The position numbers were made by a program, and so were the translations under genes. Shown piece after piece: positions 1-11,450 of a stretch of 64,000 nt of DNA. The stretch lies in contig NC_089981.1 in assembly GCF_036417845.1 (NCBI RefSeq), forward strand, positions 575,501-639,500, written 5' to 3'. The DNA comes from Apteryx mantelli. Taxonomy: Eukaryota; Chordata; Aves; Apterygiformes; Apterygidae. Below the pieces are notes generated by a model. That model was not told where the DNA came from. It made no database searches and saw only the letters and a program-made list of their open reading frames with translations. How positions within the stretch are numbered: the first letter of the stretch is position 1; each line of letters begins with the position of its first letter.

Positions 1-1779
1 AGCCCTGCTCTCACTGCTCCCTAATATTACTGTCTCAGAAACAACACCAAAGGGGTAAGGAGAATTAAGAAGGGCTCCAGGAGCAAAGAGAGTTAATTGA
101 ACTGGCAAAAACCCTAGACATCAAGCTTGGGAAGCAGATGCCAGCACAAAGTCTGCCCGACACTGGAGAAGAGCAGTAGGGACCCTCATTCACTCTCACT
201 TCTAATACAAACCCTAGGGAAGACACCACGCCTGTATTGAGAGCAGTTTCACATGGCACATGTCTGCATGGTGAGGTGCATTACCATGCAGCAAGGGGGA
301 TGTCCAAATCCCAAGGGTTGCAGGTCAGCTCCTCCCATTGCATCAGGGAGTGGGTCAGGGATAGGTGAAAGAGCAGAGCCCCGTGCTGATGGCAGAGGGG
401 CCCCAAGACACTGGCCTGCACATAACATTGACGCTCAGGCATTGGGCTCCTGGGAAGAAAGTACAGGGGCCATAATCACCTCCACACATGAATGCCACCC
501 AAAACTGGCTGCTGCTCCAGTGCTGGTCTGCAAACACACGTAACTTCCTCCTGTCTAGCAGGACCTTCCCATCCTCCCAGCTCTACAAAGCACTCCCCCT
601 TCATTCTTGTCTCCTGTGAAGCAGGTGCCTACAGAGCACAGGGTTGGGACTGCCTCGCAGAGCAGGCCAGAGGCAGAAACTGTCCTCTGCGTGGGAAGGG
701 GTGCATGCTCAGACAGCTGGGAGACATGACCTTGACTGGGACATTGACCAAGCTGCCTGGTGTATTTCCTGGAAAAAGACAGTCTCCATTTCCTGTTCAG
801 TGTTTTCCTTCAATGTAAGATTCACCAGTGTTCACCAAAGACTTCCCACCTCCCCTTCTCAAGAACCATTGCCATGAAAGTATTTAAAGCTCCAAAAATA
901 CCCAGTGGTAAAGGGGAACTGTGATGTTCTAAGAGGCACAAGAAAAGAAAAGCAGTTGTCAGTAAAGGAAAATGCTGGCTTCAGTGTATATGCACAAAAT
1001 GGCATGTTTGTGTGGGAATATTCTCCTCCATCTGCCAAGGGGGGTGGACTTGCAGCATTATCTGCTGACAAGCATTGTAGCAAGAATGGCACTAAGCTTG
1101 AATACCAATTGTGTGGCATTTCTCCGAGGACCCAGCCATGGCATTTCACTGTGCACAGGGTTCTTGTTTCCTTGATACTTTCCAGACACGCCTCCTGACT
1201 GTGCATGGAAAATCATAGCTGCAAACACAGAAGTGTATATTTATACCATTGCAAAATTAAAAGCAGTTCATTAAAGAGTTTTCTTTGTCAATAACTGAAT
1301 ATATTTCAGAAGAAACGACCTAAACTGTTGTTTGACCTAGAAGAAGCTACTGCCACAACTTTGGTTTTCTGATTCTTTTTTCTTTTAGCATATTTCATAT
1401 ATTCTATGCCCATACTTTAGAAGTAAAACACCGTGGGAACTATGAGACTAACTCAGCAATAATTTCAGTACACCATGAAGATCTTCCAGGGAGAGCTCAC
1501 TTCGAGGAAAGAGCTAAGCAGCTCCACATCGCAGCTTTGCTGGACTTCAGGCCCCGTCAGAGGAGGGGTGGTCTCCAAGACACTGAAACCCCTGCCATGC
1601 ATGTCAACACTTATAAGTGGGCAGAGAGAGAGAGAGAGAGAGAGGAAGGTAAACCCAAATTGGCATTTCTGTAGTGGTCTCCCATCTGCCTGTGAGAGCT
1701 GTCAGAAGGCACAAAGCTATGCCCAGCCCCAGTGAAAGAGCAGAAGGACAATGTCAGAGAGCTGCCCCATCCCACTCAG
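1..1779. other. Left-edge intergenic stretch
   Basis: No gene is recognised here. The open frames are short, overlapping on both strands, and lack any family signature. The only clear element is a (GA)n tract near 1.62 kb. Unrecognised 5' or 3' parts of genes outside the window cannot be excluded. Confidence 0.5.
1622..1645. repeat. (GA)n microsatellite
   Basis: A perfect AG/GA dinucleotide run of about 22 bases is seen directly. Confidence 0.9.
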
Positions 1780-2290
1780 TCAAGACTGAACCTTTGAGGA
1801 GAGAAGGAGACCTTTGCTCACGAGGGCAGCAAGAACAGGGAAATTCAGAAGGGAGGTGGCCAGGTACCTCATCTCACATTTTGTGTATGTACCATCACTG
1901 TAAATGAAACATCAGCCCATTTTGCAGGTAAAAAAGAGCCAAGATCAGGTACGAAAAATGATGGACAGGTGGCGGACAAGAAAGAGAAAGGAGTGAGCAG
2001 CCATCTCTCAGCATTAATGGCTCTGAGGTGATACAGGCAAGTGCCACTGGTGAATCAAGTCAGCACATACAGGAATCTGGGGAAGGAGAGGAAAAAATAC
2101 AAAATGTCATGAAGGCAAAGGTGGTTTGTCCAGTTATTGAAACCACCGTGGCAGGAGGAAGATGCAGATGGCAAGGATCCCACTCTGAGTGCCGTTTGCC
2201 CTTAGCGAAGAAGCCAAGCATACAAAGGATAGTCCCCTCGTCTTGTCCATGGGGCCAGATGGGCACCATGACATTTCCAGTATTTTAGCT
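1780..2290 (-). pseudogene. Decayed MRGPR receptor relic (TM1/2 to TM5)
   Basis: Read on the minus strand, this stretch retains scattered homology to the intact receptors of the window. Around 2270-2210 the translation GTILCMLGFFAKGKRH aligns with GAILWLLGFCIKRNPF (end of TM1, first intracellular loop). At about 2045-1985 the translation LYHLRAINAERW aligns with LYLLTAISVERC, the family's DRY-equivalent motif at the end of TM3. Near 1860-1800 a stretch resembles TM5. Frames shift between these blocks and stops are present, and I see no TM6-TM7 or C-terminus below 1780. This is a family assignment by eye. A nucleotide alignment to 17026-17988 would settle it. Confidence 0.6.
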
Positions 2291-5200
2291 GCAGGAAGCT
2301 CAGCTATAATAATCTCCACACCCCAAACCAGGCAGTGTTATGTCCCTCTCAGTCATTATGAAAAGAGTGCTGCTGGGTGCTGCCCTCTTTTCTCTCTCCC
2401 TCTCCCTCATTCTCCCTCCTCCTTCTCCCCCACTCTCATATACACATACATGAGCGAAGAATGAGCAGTGCTGACAGCTCCAACATTGAGCATCTTTGGT
2501 CATTCCAGCTCTGTCAGGAACAACCTCATCCTAGTGAGTGTGATGAGAAACCCATTGAGATGCTGTCTTTGAAGGATGAATGTATCACGCTAACACAAAA
2601 CACATGGTCAGAAAGAAAGAAAGGCAATAGCCAAGAACAAAAAGAATGGCCCAGGGAAGAGGGCAGAGCCCACTAGCAGCCAGATGTCCCGTCAGTCTCA
2701 CAATAGACAATAAGGATGAATTTTGGCCAACTACTTGCAAATATCCATATGTCAGCAAAATTGACTTTATAGTGAAGCAGAGAAATGAGAGCTCTTAGGG
2801 CACAATTCTTCTGGTCCTAGAAGTAACTGTCTATAGTAATCCATATCCATTTCCACTGACTATGAAGGAAGCCCAGAATGTGCAGCTCTGATGTCAATAT
2901 CTTCACTGCAGACACCAACGGAGGAATTCAGCCCCAGATTCACACTGAGTGGGATGCAGACACCATTTCAGATGGCCTTGGGCATCTGAGACATCCTCAA
3001 AGGGCAGTGACTCGGGCATAGGGTTCCTGGGAAGCCTCATTGCTTCTGGCAAGACAGTTGGAAGCCAAACAGGATACCCTCACAAAGAAAGTCTAAAGGG
3101 CAGTTCAGCCCACATTGAAATCCCAGTATTTGCCCAGGTGAAGCACTCTCCATGCTCCAGGGGCTGTATTGACTCCATTGATCAGAAACAGGGCCAGAGG
3201 TCCTGGAGCTGTAACTGGCTGCATTAAAAGATAAACCACGTCAGCACATAGCCCGTGGTGATTTTGCAAATATCTGCCTGGTTGGTGCCTCTAGATGGCA
3301 GGAGAGGGGCACAGATCACAGGGAGCGTCCTTGTTTCCTTGTTCTTCGGTTTAAGCGGTATATCAGCACAGTTTATCCTGCCTTCCCAGCAAATGAAACG
3401 AAAAACAAACAGCAACGTAAAGTTGGGCTGCAGAGTTTGAGAGGAAATGACAGTATGATCTTATAGCTTAACTGGGAATTTGTCATACTCTATTTTCAAG
3501 GTTAAATCATTCTGAGAAAAGTATGGATTCAATAGTGCAGGGGGATTATGAGTCACATGTTCCCAGCTCTCCTGTTAGGGCCAAAAAGTTCGCACAAGGT
3601 GTTGGTTTCAGGCTGTGCTCCAAGGAAATGTGGCTTGTTGCAACTGAGTAATGTTGGCTGGTTGTCTGATTCATGTGTTTGTTTACAGCTTGTTATGTGT
3701 GTTGTGATGTGATCCTTTAAAAGGCTGCAGCTGGGCAGGAGAAAAGCTGCTTGTCTCATCTCAGTTCCTGCTGGAATGAGTTGTGAGGAGGGGAGACCTT
3801 TGGGGTCCAAGGAAGACCCTGTGAGCATTTGCTGCAAGTCAGGAATCCACCGAGAGGTGCCCAAGTAGAGACCAAAATGGGAGGAAAGGATCTGGCTTCC
3901 TAGGACACAGGCAGCAGAGGGAGAATTAAATTTCTTTTACACCACTTCTGTCTCACCCTGGGATTCCTCTCATTTAAGAAGTTCACTGTTTGAACTCATG
4001 TCCTAATAAACTTGTCTTTTGAGGCTCAGAGTCTCTTATGAAGGATGAGCAGGGAAATGCACAATGCCCCCATGATCCCCTCTGGCAAATGGACTGGCAT
4101 AACCAGGCAACAAGCAAGTGACTGATTTCACCATCCGTTTAAGAGGCAAGGTCAGAGGGACTGTGCTGCTGTCAGGAAACCATCCCTGTCTGATGTGCTA
4201 CCCACAATCTTCTCCCATGGGTCTTCTTTTGGGGCCTGACCAGCATTGCTCCTCCAGATTGTATCTCAGGCTGTGTATCTCTTTCTTCCACGTCTTTTCT
4301 CCTTCTTTCTTTCCCCTATATTTCAGGGAAGTTCAGTAAAGCTGCTGTCTGGTGCTGAGTTTCTGCAGCCCATGCAGTGGATGGACACTGCTGACATCTT
4401 CCTTGCTGGTTGCAGTCTCAGTTCAGGGACATGGCTTATTTATCAGGGCAGTTCTCCACACCTGCTTGAAAAAGGCCCTCAGACTGTTTTTCCAGGCCTG
4501 GAGCTGCTTTCGCACAATGAAAATATAATGAAGACATCGTTCATCATTCATACCAGGACATAATTCCCTCTTCTACCTCCTCCCCATCCTCCATGACTAT
4601 GAATAAATATCTCTGTCTGATAATGCGTCCAGTTTTTTGCCCTATTCACGTAAGGCAAAGGGGTTTGGGAGATGTAGATTACTGGAGTAGGGAGCAAGCT
4701 GACAGTAACCAGTGGGAAAAAAACAAACTTGTAGCTTTGTGTCGCAGGTGTCTGATAATGGGAAACAGAAAAAATAAGAAATGAGAACCAATGAATAATG
4801 AGAAAGATTTGAATGTTGCTAAACAGGTTTATTTTATAAGGCAGAAGAGCTGCTTCAAAGTTAAGAGTAGGTTGGGCTTTTTCAGCATCGTTTTTGTGGA
4901 TAAAGTTTTTTAGCTCATGACTTTTACTCAGGAAGCTCAAAAGCAGAGCCCGGCATGTTTCCAGATGTTATCAGACAGTCACATATGGAGACTATACATT
5001 GTATTCTGCACATTGCCACCTCTTTGCTGGGACTTCTCAGGTTCTGGACAACCGCTATGAATCACTGAGACAGTACAGGGAACCTGATCCAGCTCAAATC
5101 CTATCACCACTTAGCTTGGGACCCAGGATGGGAGAGAGACAAAAGAAGACAAGCAAATGCAGTTTGCATCCTTCACCAGTTGGGAAACCAGTTTCCAGTG

Positions 5201-5574
5201 GCTGCTCTCTTTCTTCACTCTTTGTCCCCAACTTCTACCATTTCCCCTCCATATTTTGCCTGTTCTCCCCATCTTGCTCTCACAGGTTATCTTCTGTCTA
5301 ATGTTCCCTCTCTAGGAATATCTTAAAGGAATTTCTTCACATGTTACTCTTTCCTTAACTAGATTAACTAGGGGGGTGAGGGGGAGTTGCAGGAAAACTG
5401 AGAGTGGATTTTAAAACGTGTTTCATTTTTCAAAACGTCCACAACAGGTGAGTCCACAGGCACAAAAGCATGCCATAGGAAGCTTCAGATAGCCAACGTA
5501 AAACCTCCTTTGCCTTACTTCAGTCAAGGCTATGATACCCTGTCACCTTAACTTGGAAGGGGAGATGGGGGCAG
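2291..5574. other. Intergenic stretch without recognised gene
   Basis: Only short open frames without recognisable domains. A pyrimidine-rich CT tract lies near 2.38-2.44 kb. I tested the stretch around 2.95-3.45 kb for receptor homology and found none convincing. Confidence 0.5.
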
Positions 5575-5720
5575 CTATGTCTCCAGAAAAGGCACTGATT
5601 TTGCAAAGGAATATTTCAAGGTGACGAGTGAGATAACGCAGTGTAACTCAGGACATTTAATGCCAAAGATAATGCCAGAGAGAATCACATTGGACAAAGG
5701 TAAGATGCTGAAGCTGAGAA
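5575..5720 (-). pseudogene. Possible MRGPR TM5-TM6 fragment
   Basis: On the minus strand the peptide LSNVIL is followed, after a short gap, by LHCVISLVTLKYSFAKSVPF. The order matches the TM5 end (VLSNVILLIK) and TM6 (LYTVVFLAVFFFLLFAIPLS) of the receptor at 17 kb, and the DNA shares the block 'aatcacattgga'. Nothing recognisable flanks it on either side. It lies only about 130 bases from, and opposite in orientation to, the next relic. The call rests on a short weak alignment and may be chance. Confidence 0.3.
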
Positions 5721-5850
5721 GGGAATCTGCTCCAACACGACTCACCAAACATTCCCCAAACATTGTGCCATGAAGCAAGGCAGGTAATTACCAGAGAAGC
5801 ATGGTCCTGGCAAGTCAGACACCAATTGCTGTATTCTGTCTGCTCACAGC

Positions 5851-7160
5851 AAAGTTTTCATAATAACTCCACTGAACATACCTCCATGCCCATGACCAAA
5901 AATGACCTGAAATGTGGAAATCAGCAGAACCAGGTGTATATTTCACATAATTATGTAGAACTTAGGAGCACCACGCTGCTCATCTGCCTGTGTGGGCTGG
6001 TGGGGAATGAGGCCATTCTCTTGTACCTCAACTTCAGCATCAAAAGGAACTTATTCACTGACTACATCCTGAACCTGGCCATCACAGTCTTCATCTTCCT
6101 CCTCTGCACAGCTATTTTAATGACTAAACATATACTCCAAAATCCTGAGTGTACTGATCTTTTTTTTCTAATTACCTACCTATGGTTTTATAGATGGGAC
6201 TATGTTTACATTCAGCAACAGCTTGGGTCTCATAGCATCATAGGGCATTCAGGGACCTCTGGTGGTCTCTGGTCCAATCACCTACTCAAAGTAGGTCCAG
6301 TTAGCGCAGGTTGCTTGAGGCCTTTTTCAGCTGAGATTTGAATCTCTCCAAAAATGGAGACCCCAAAACCTCTCTGGTTCCTATTTCCTTCACGGGGAAA
6401 AAGTGTTTGCTATTATCTAATGAGAATTTTCCCTTGTAGCTTGTGCCCATTGCCTCTAATCCTGTCACTGTACATCTCCAGAAAGAGTCCAACTGTCTTC
6501 TCCACACTCTCCCGTGAGGTAGTTGAAGACAGCAATATGATCTCTTCTTCACGTTCTCCTCTCCAGGCTGCACAAACCCAGCTCTCTCAGCCTTTCCTAT
6601 ACATCATGTACTCCAGCCCTGTGACCATCTTGGACTCATTCCAGTATGTCCATGTCTCTCTTGTACTGGTAGCCCCAAACTGGACACTACTCCAGGCTTT
6701 GTCTCACAGGTTCTGAAGAGAGGGGAATAATTCCTTCCCTCGACTTGATGGCTACACTTTTGCTAATACAACCCAGGATGTTGTTGACCTTCACTGCTGT
6801 AAAGGCATTCTGCTGACTCCTGTTCAGCTTGCTGTTTACCAGGACCCTCAGGGTTCTTCTCAGCAGAACTGGCCCCAGCCTGCCCTGTTGCATGGGATTG
6901 TTCCACCCCAGGGACAGGACTTTGCATTTGCCTTTGAATTTCCCAGCACAGCCATCAGCATTAAGAGGTGTCTGTCTGCCTTTCTTCCAGCCTGGCTTCC
7001 CTATGACATGCTGACATGCTTCTCACATTGGCCTAAATAAACAGTAGCATCCCCTATAATTTACTTCCTAACTGTGAGTTGCAGGGAGGGCAGGTTTGAG
7101 GGGTCTGTCAGCATTCATCCCCACAGGGTCTTTGAGCTTAAGGAATGTTCCAGGGAGGAA
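5851..7160 (+). pseudogene. MRGPR pseudogene interrupted by a CR1 LINE
   Basis: The left part (5886-6225) encodes an N-terminus, then TM1 with TLLICLCGLVGNEAILL, the first loop SIKRNLFTDYIL and TM2 NLAITVFIFLLC. It becomes frameshifted toward TM3, where FTFSNSLGL matches LTYSASLYL. A CR1 element in reverse orientation follows. Directly after it, from about 7025, a TM7-like block appears: LA, stop, INSSI, then IYFL. It leads into the cytoplasmic tail GRFEGSVSIHPHRVFE, which matches SRFSGSVKVALEKVFE of the 17-kb receptor. TM4-TM6 are absent, so the insertion was accompanied or followed by a deletion of several hundred bases. A good splice acceptor (ctgtctgctcacag) precedes the N-terminus, as in the intact copies. 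Confidence 0.85.
6228..7018 (-). mobile_element. CR1 LINE, 3'-end fragment, antisense
   Basis: The + strand reads as the reverse complement of the avian CR1 3' end. It opens with 'agggacctctggtggtctctggtccaatcacc', followed by the phrases for two-base-variant 'cccattgcctctaatcctgtcact', 'ctccagtatgtccatgtctctcttgtactgg' and 'ggacaggactttgcatttgcc'. These are familiar CR1 tail segments in the expected order. The element is 5'-truncated, as is usual for CR1. It sits inside the TM3 region of a receptor pseudogene, so it dates from after or around the loss of that gene. Confidence 0.9.
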
Positions 7161-9509
7161 AGAGAGAACCCAAAACAGATATTACAGAGATGGACGCTCA
7201 TTTTAAGCATCTACCCTAAGAAGCACTGCCTGAGGCTGGCAGTGCCCCAAGAGCATTTTATCAAAGACATTAGACCTATAAAGGGCACAAAACTCAGCCC
7301 CTAGCTTTTTCACTAAAGAAAGATCATTTGCTATAGGGAAGTGCCAGACTTTGGATGAGTTACAGCTCAAAGCAACAATAAGGACCCTGGGAGCCAGTCC
7401 ACAGTGCTAAGGTCTCATTTTGTTTCTATTTGTAGATCAATTTTTGTTTTCCTTTTTTATTTCCAACATGGTAACTCTTCTGTCTGACCCAAAGGTTTGT
7501 TGAATCAACAGCAACAGGGTTTGACTGAAAAAGTTGTCACTGGTGAACACACAGGGCCAGGCTAACCTGACTCTTTCAAAAGTGGATGATTTTCCAAAAT
7601 TGTAATGCTTAATTATCTCATCACAGCTAATTCTGTAGAAACCCTATCTTGTCTAAGGGCAAGACAGGTGCCTCCAGAGTAGGATGCATCTCATCCTAAG
7701 GTAGGTATCTGGAATAGTTGGGATGAGCTGTCTTTTGACAGTACCAGGACCTCTTCATTCATCCTGGAAGGGGCCTGGGAAGTAGACAACATCTGTCTGG
7801 GATGCTTTCAATTAGGTGAGAAGAATCTTGCTGTGAAAAGATTGCAGTTTGGCCACACCACTGAAGTGAAGCTGCCCGCATATGGTCCTGAAAGGTGAGG
7901 GGGATGCATGCTTTCCTTGGGAACATCTGACCATACCAAGAGAGGAGCGCCATTTAGGGTACAAGTGAGCTTAGGCAGGCAAAGGTGAAAGGAGAGAGGA
8001 AAGACCAGAAAGAAAGGACTTTGCAGCATCCCAGCATTGGAAGACTGCTGAGAAAGGCAAGGAGGAAACACAACCTGGCAGGGGACATCCTCACTTTTGC
8101 AGATGGCAGGGGCATCACTGCAAAACTACATTTCTGCTGCCTCTCTTACCTTCTCTCTGCAGCAAGGTGGGGATTAGGGAACAGTTCCTCCACCCCAGCG
8201 AGGTCAAAGCATGATTTGCTGGACTTACTGGGTCAGCAGGTGATCCTTTTTGCCCTTGAGCACCCCATTTGGTCACATTCTTCCTTTTTTCTCTTGCCTG
8301 GCCCTCAGGAGCTGCATGTATGCAAAGAAACACCTCTTCTGTATCTCTCCCTGGCAAGGCTGTCACAGGGACTTGCTCAGGTAGACCTTGTGTCTCCCAC
8401 TTGTACCACTACAGATGGAGTAAGCAATGGGAGTTTTGCTAATGGTCCTCCCTTCTGAAGGCCTGCCAGTGTAGGAAGCACAAGAGACCTACCGGCTTCC
8501 TTCAACCCAGTAACATTGCCATCCATTCACACCCTCCTTATGAACTTTTGACAGGTGTACCTTGCCCCCTGTTGGTTCAACTACTTTGTTTTTCTTTCTC
8601 TTATGCTGAAGAGCTTTCCCTGAAAGATCAGGTTTTCTTTCTGGAATTCTCAGCCTTCAGTTTCTTTCCGCACAAACACAGCTTTGCCTTTATTTGCCCA
8701 CCCATTCAGTTGCCTCATGCACAGTAGGAAGTTGTCCATCCTTTTCCCACTGCCTTATTTCCAAGGGTAACTAACATGCAGCTGTTTCTAAAGAGAGAAG
8801 CAAGAGTATAACCCATGGGCAATGAGACATGCTTTGAAGAAACATAATAACAAGATTAAACACCTAAGAAGCATTTATTAATAGAGTCGTTTTTCAAAAC
8901 AAAACAGGCATCTTCCATGGCTGAGAGAGTTTTTTTCCCCTGAATGTGAACACTTTCTGAGTTACAACCTGTTGTTCAGGAAAGGATTCTCATCAAATCC
9001 TATCCATAGCCAGCAGTCAAGAGGTGGAGGAACAGTAACAGAAGTGGTAAGGCAAGATGCTCCAGGTGTGGATCAGATGTGAGAGAGTCCACACTTCAAC
9101 CCTCACCTGCAGCCCCCGTGAATCTCATGTGAAGCTTGTTCTGGCCTCTTCCCAGGCAGCATATCAAACAGTATGCAGATCGATTGATCCCCTCTCTACT
9201 TACCCAAGGATATTCAGACACAGACTTGGTTACCCTTTACAGAGATCACTACCAGCAGGAGATCCCCCACTTTTGAAAAGTTCCCTCAGGAGACGATTCT
9301 GCTTAGGGTAAGGCTGACAAGAAAATCTGGTAGCTGAGGTTCGGTATCCTGTTTCTGAGCTCTCAGGAAACTGCCCTTCCCAGACAGCCTCTCCTGTGGA
9401 GGGTGGTGAAGAGAGTTGGTTGGGCATCATCATCCTGTCTTCAGTGCCTTTCCTCCTCCCCCTGGAGGCCATCTTCCAAGAAGCCCTTGGAGGACAACCC
9501 TAAGAGTCC
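7161..9509. other. Intergenic stretch without recognised gene
   Basis: I see no domain, RNA gene or named repeat here. A minus-strand AATAAA-type signal (TTTATT near 8.876 kb) exists, but no intact gene precedes it on that strand. Confidence 0.5.
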
Positions 9510-9735
9510 ACTTGAACTACCAGTTTCTGTAATTCCTCCCTGGAAAAATGCGGTTGATGTTGCTCCTTAGAGATGACAGAGATTCTCAGAGTGAAATAAC
9601 TGAGGAGAGGGCTGGAACTGCAAGGGCTGATGAAGAGAAGGATGGAAAGGACGTAATGATGTAGAACGTTCCCAGCCTTGGCGGAGTGGGTTTGTCTAGA
9701 CAAGCAAAGCATTTTCTGGAAAAATCTGACTTCTC
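9510..9735 (-). pseudogene. Possible MRGPR TM5/TM6 remnant
   Basis: On the minus strand the DNA 'gttctacatcattacgtcc' and what follows aligns with 'ctctacatcgttatcttcc' of the receptor at 32.2 kb, in TM6 just after the third intracellular loop. The translated SRQTHSAKAGNVLHHYVLSI resembles SRQHHSGRLYTVVFLAV. No TM1-TM4 or TM7 blocks were found around it. The evidence is short and weak. Confidence 0.25.
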
Positions 9736-10019
9736 TCACTGTCCTGCTTCATGGAGAACATTGCACTTTTGAATATGCATGAAGGATTCAGGAACATGTC
9801 GGCTTGGTTTTCCAAAGTGTTCTTTCAGGGGGTTGCTCCACTCTGGCTTGCAGACAGCATGAAAGGTGGTTAAAGTCATTGTGCTTTAGAAGAGGGCATA
9901 ACATAAAGCCAATGGATTTTTCAGGGGTTGGCACATACTCTCACGACTGATTTTCAGAGCCTGTCATCCCCCATCTGAGGTCTAGAGAATATAGAGGAGA
10001 TATTGGAGGAGATTAGGAA

Positions 10020-10340
10020 GAAATGGAGAAATATGAATGAGCAGGCCACAGCCTGGAGATATCCCTGTGTCAATCCATATAAAAAGAGAAATTTTAGTAA
10101 GGAGAACATGGGAGAAGTAGGGCAGGATTCATTTCCAATGCTTTTAGCCATCTAAAATTAGGTGTTCTATCTGTGCTGGTCACCTGGGTGCTCTTTAAAC
10201 CCAGTGGAAAGGGTTGAGCGTCCCAGGGTGATTCATCCCATTTCCATACAGGTGTTTAGGTAGACTGAAAGAGTCACCTTCTGGAATCATTCATCTGTCT
10301 CCACTGGTGCATAGGTAGCTGAGACATCACACAGAGATTG
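10020..10340. repeat. Unnamed interspersed repeat, copy A
   Basis: The stretch shares with 11220-11450 and 15400-15600 an ordered set of motifs: a 'gagatacctgtg'-like start, then 'tttagccatctaaaattaggtg', then a 'ggtgattcatccca'-like block. The last block occurs twice within this copy, about 70 bases apart. Divergence is high, and I cannot name the family. Confidence 0.35.
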
Positions 10341-11219
10341 AGAGCGCTACTTTTGGGCAGCTACAGCTAGGCCAGTGGTTCCCATACTACATGAATCAAG
10401 GCACCTGGCTCAGTATCCACCTCATACCAGGCACCCTGTACAGCCACAGCCAGTCAATAATTTTCTAATGGGCATGCTGGCTTAATTTTTACAAGGATGG
10501 AAAAAGGAGCAAAAGAGTTACTGGTAAAAGTACAAAACTTAATCTCTTTGCAACAACAAAACACTGTCTCGGGATGTTCTGCACCTTCTCCCATTCATTA
10601 TGATTCATGAAAGGCCTGAAACTTCCCTTTAAAAAAACCCTCTTCTGCCCCTAGTTGAGGAGGGAAAGAAATTCAGCATCTGGGCTTGGTTACTGTGCTC
10701 TGCTGAAACTGCCTCCTCCAGGCAGTGTATCCCAAGGGGAGTGCAGAAGGACCAACACTACAGCATTCTGCTTTGTGTCTTTCCTGCTTTCTGGGAACTG
10801 TCTTGCCTTCAGAGTCACCTAGGCCACCTACACCAGCTTCACCACCTCCCTTCTCTGACAACAAAACCAAGCTTACCAGGCTTCTCTTCGGCTTCTTTGG
10901 CTGCTTAGCACATGCCCTGGAAACCTGCCTCACCCAGGTTAAGGAGAATATTGTACTACAGCATGGCTTGCCTTCAGGGTGCAAACAGGAAATTCAAATC
11001 CAGCCTTTCAAATCCTTCTACAGGCTGCTGCAACCTTTCTGGCTTGCAGACAGTATGGAGTACATTTACTCCCTCACCCCCATTCAGGTTACAGTGAGCA
11101 TCAAGGCTGACAAAACCTATAATGGCTTACATATTTTTATTGACAATTTTCTGAGTTATCACATCCCAACAATAGCTTGTGACTAGGGATGACAGGGAGA
11201 AAAGGTGCCTCTGCAGGAG

Positions 11220-11374
11220 TTGATGGAGAGACGTGGTAATGGTGGAGATGAATTTAGAGATACCTGTGCACCTAGACCCATAAGGCAGGTAAGGAAAACC
11301 AGGCGATATCTGTCTTTAGCCACCCACAGTTAGGTCTCTGATCTAAGCTGATTATTCAGACAACCTCTACAGCT

Positions 11375-11411
<37 letters not shown>

Positions 11412-11450
11412 GTACCTCTGGAGGGCAATTCATGCTGTCCTAAATGGGAC
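11220..11450. repeat. Unnamed interspersed repeat, copy B
   Basis: Matches copy A in order: 'gagatacctgtgcacc', 'tttagccacccacagttaggtc', then 'gggcaattcatgctgtcc'. It is interrupted by a (GA)n run. Upstream, both copies also share 'ctggcttgcagacag' (9848 and 11038). Confidence 0.35.
11378..11409. repeat. (GA)n microsatellite
   Basis: A perfect GA run of about 30 bases is seen directly. Confidence 0.95.

Noticed and set aside
2949-3440. Possible receptor C-terminus near 3 kb
   Set aside because: The words shared with the receptor tail are too short and out of order.
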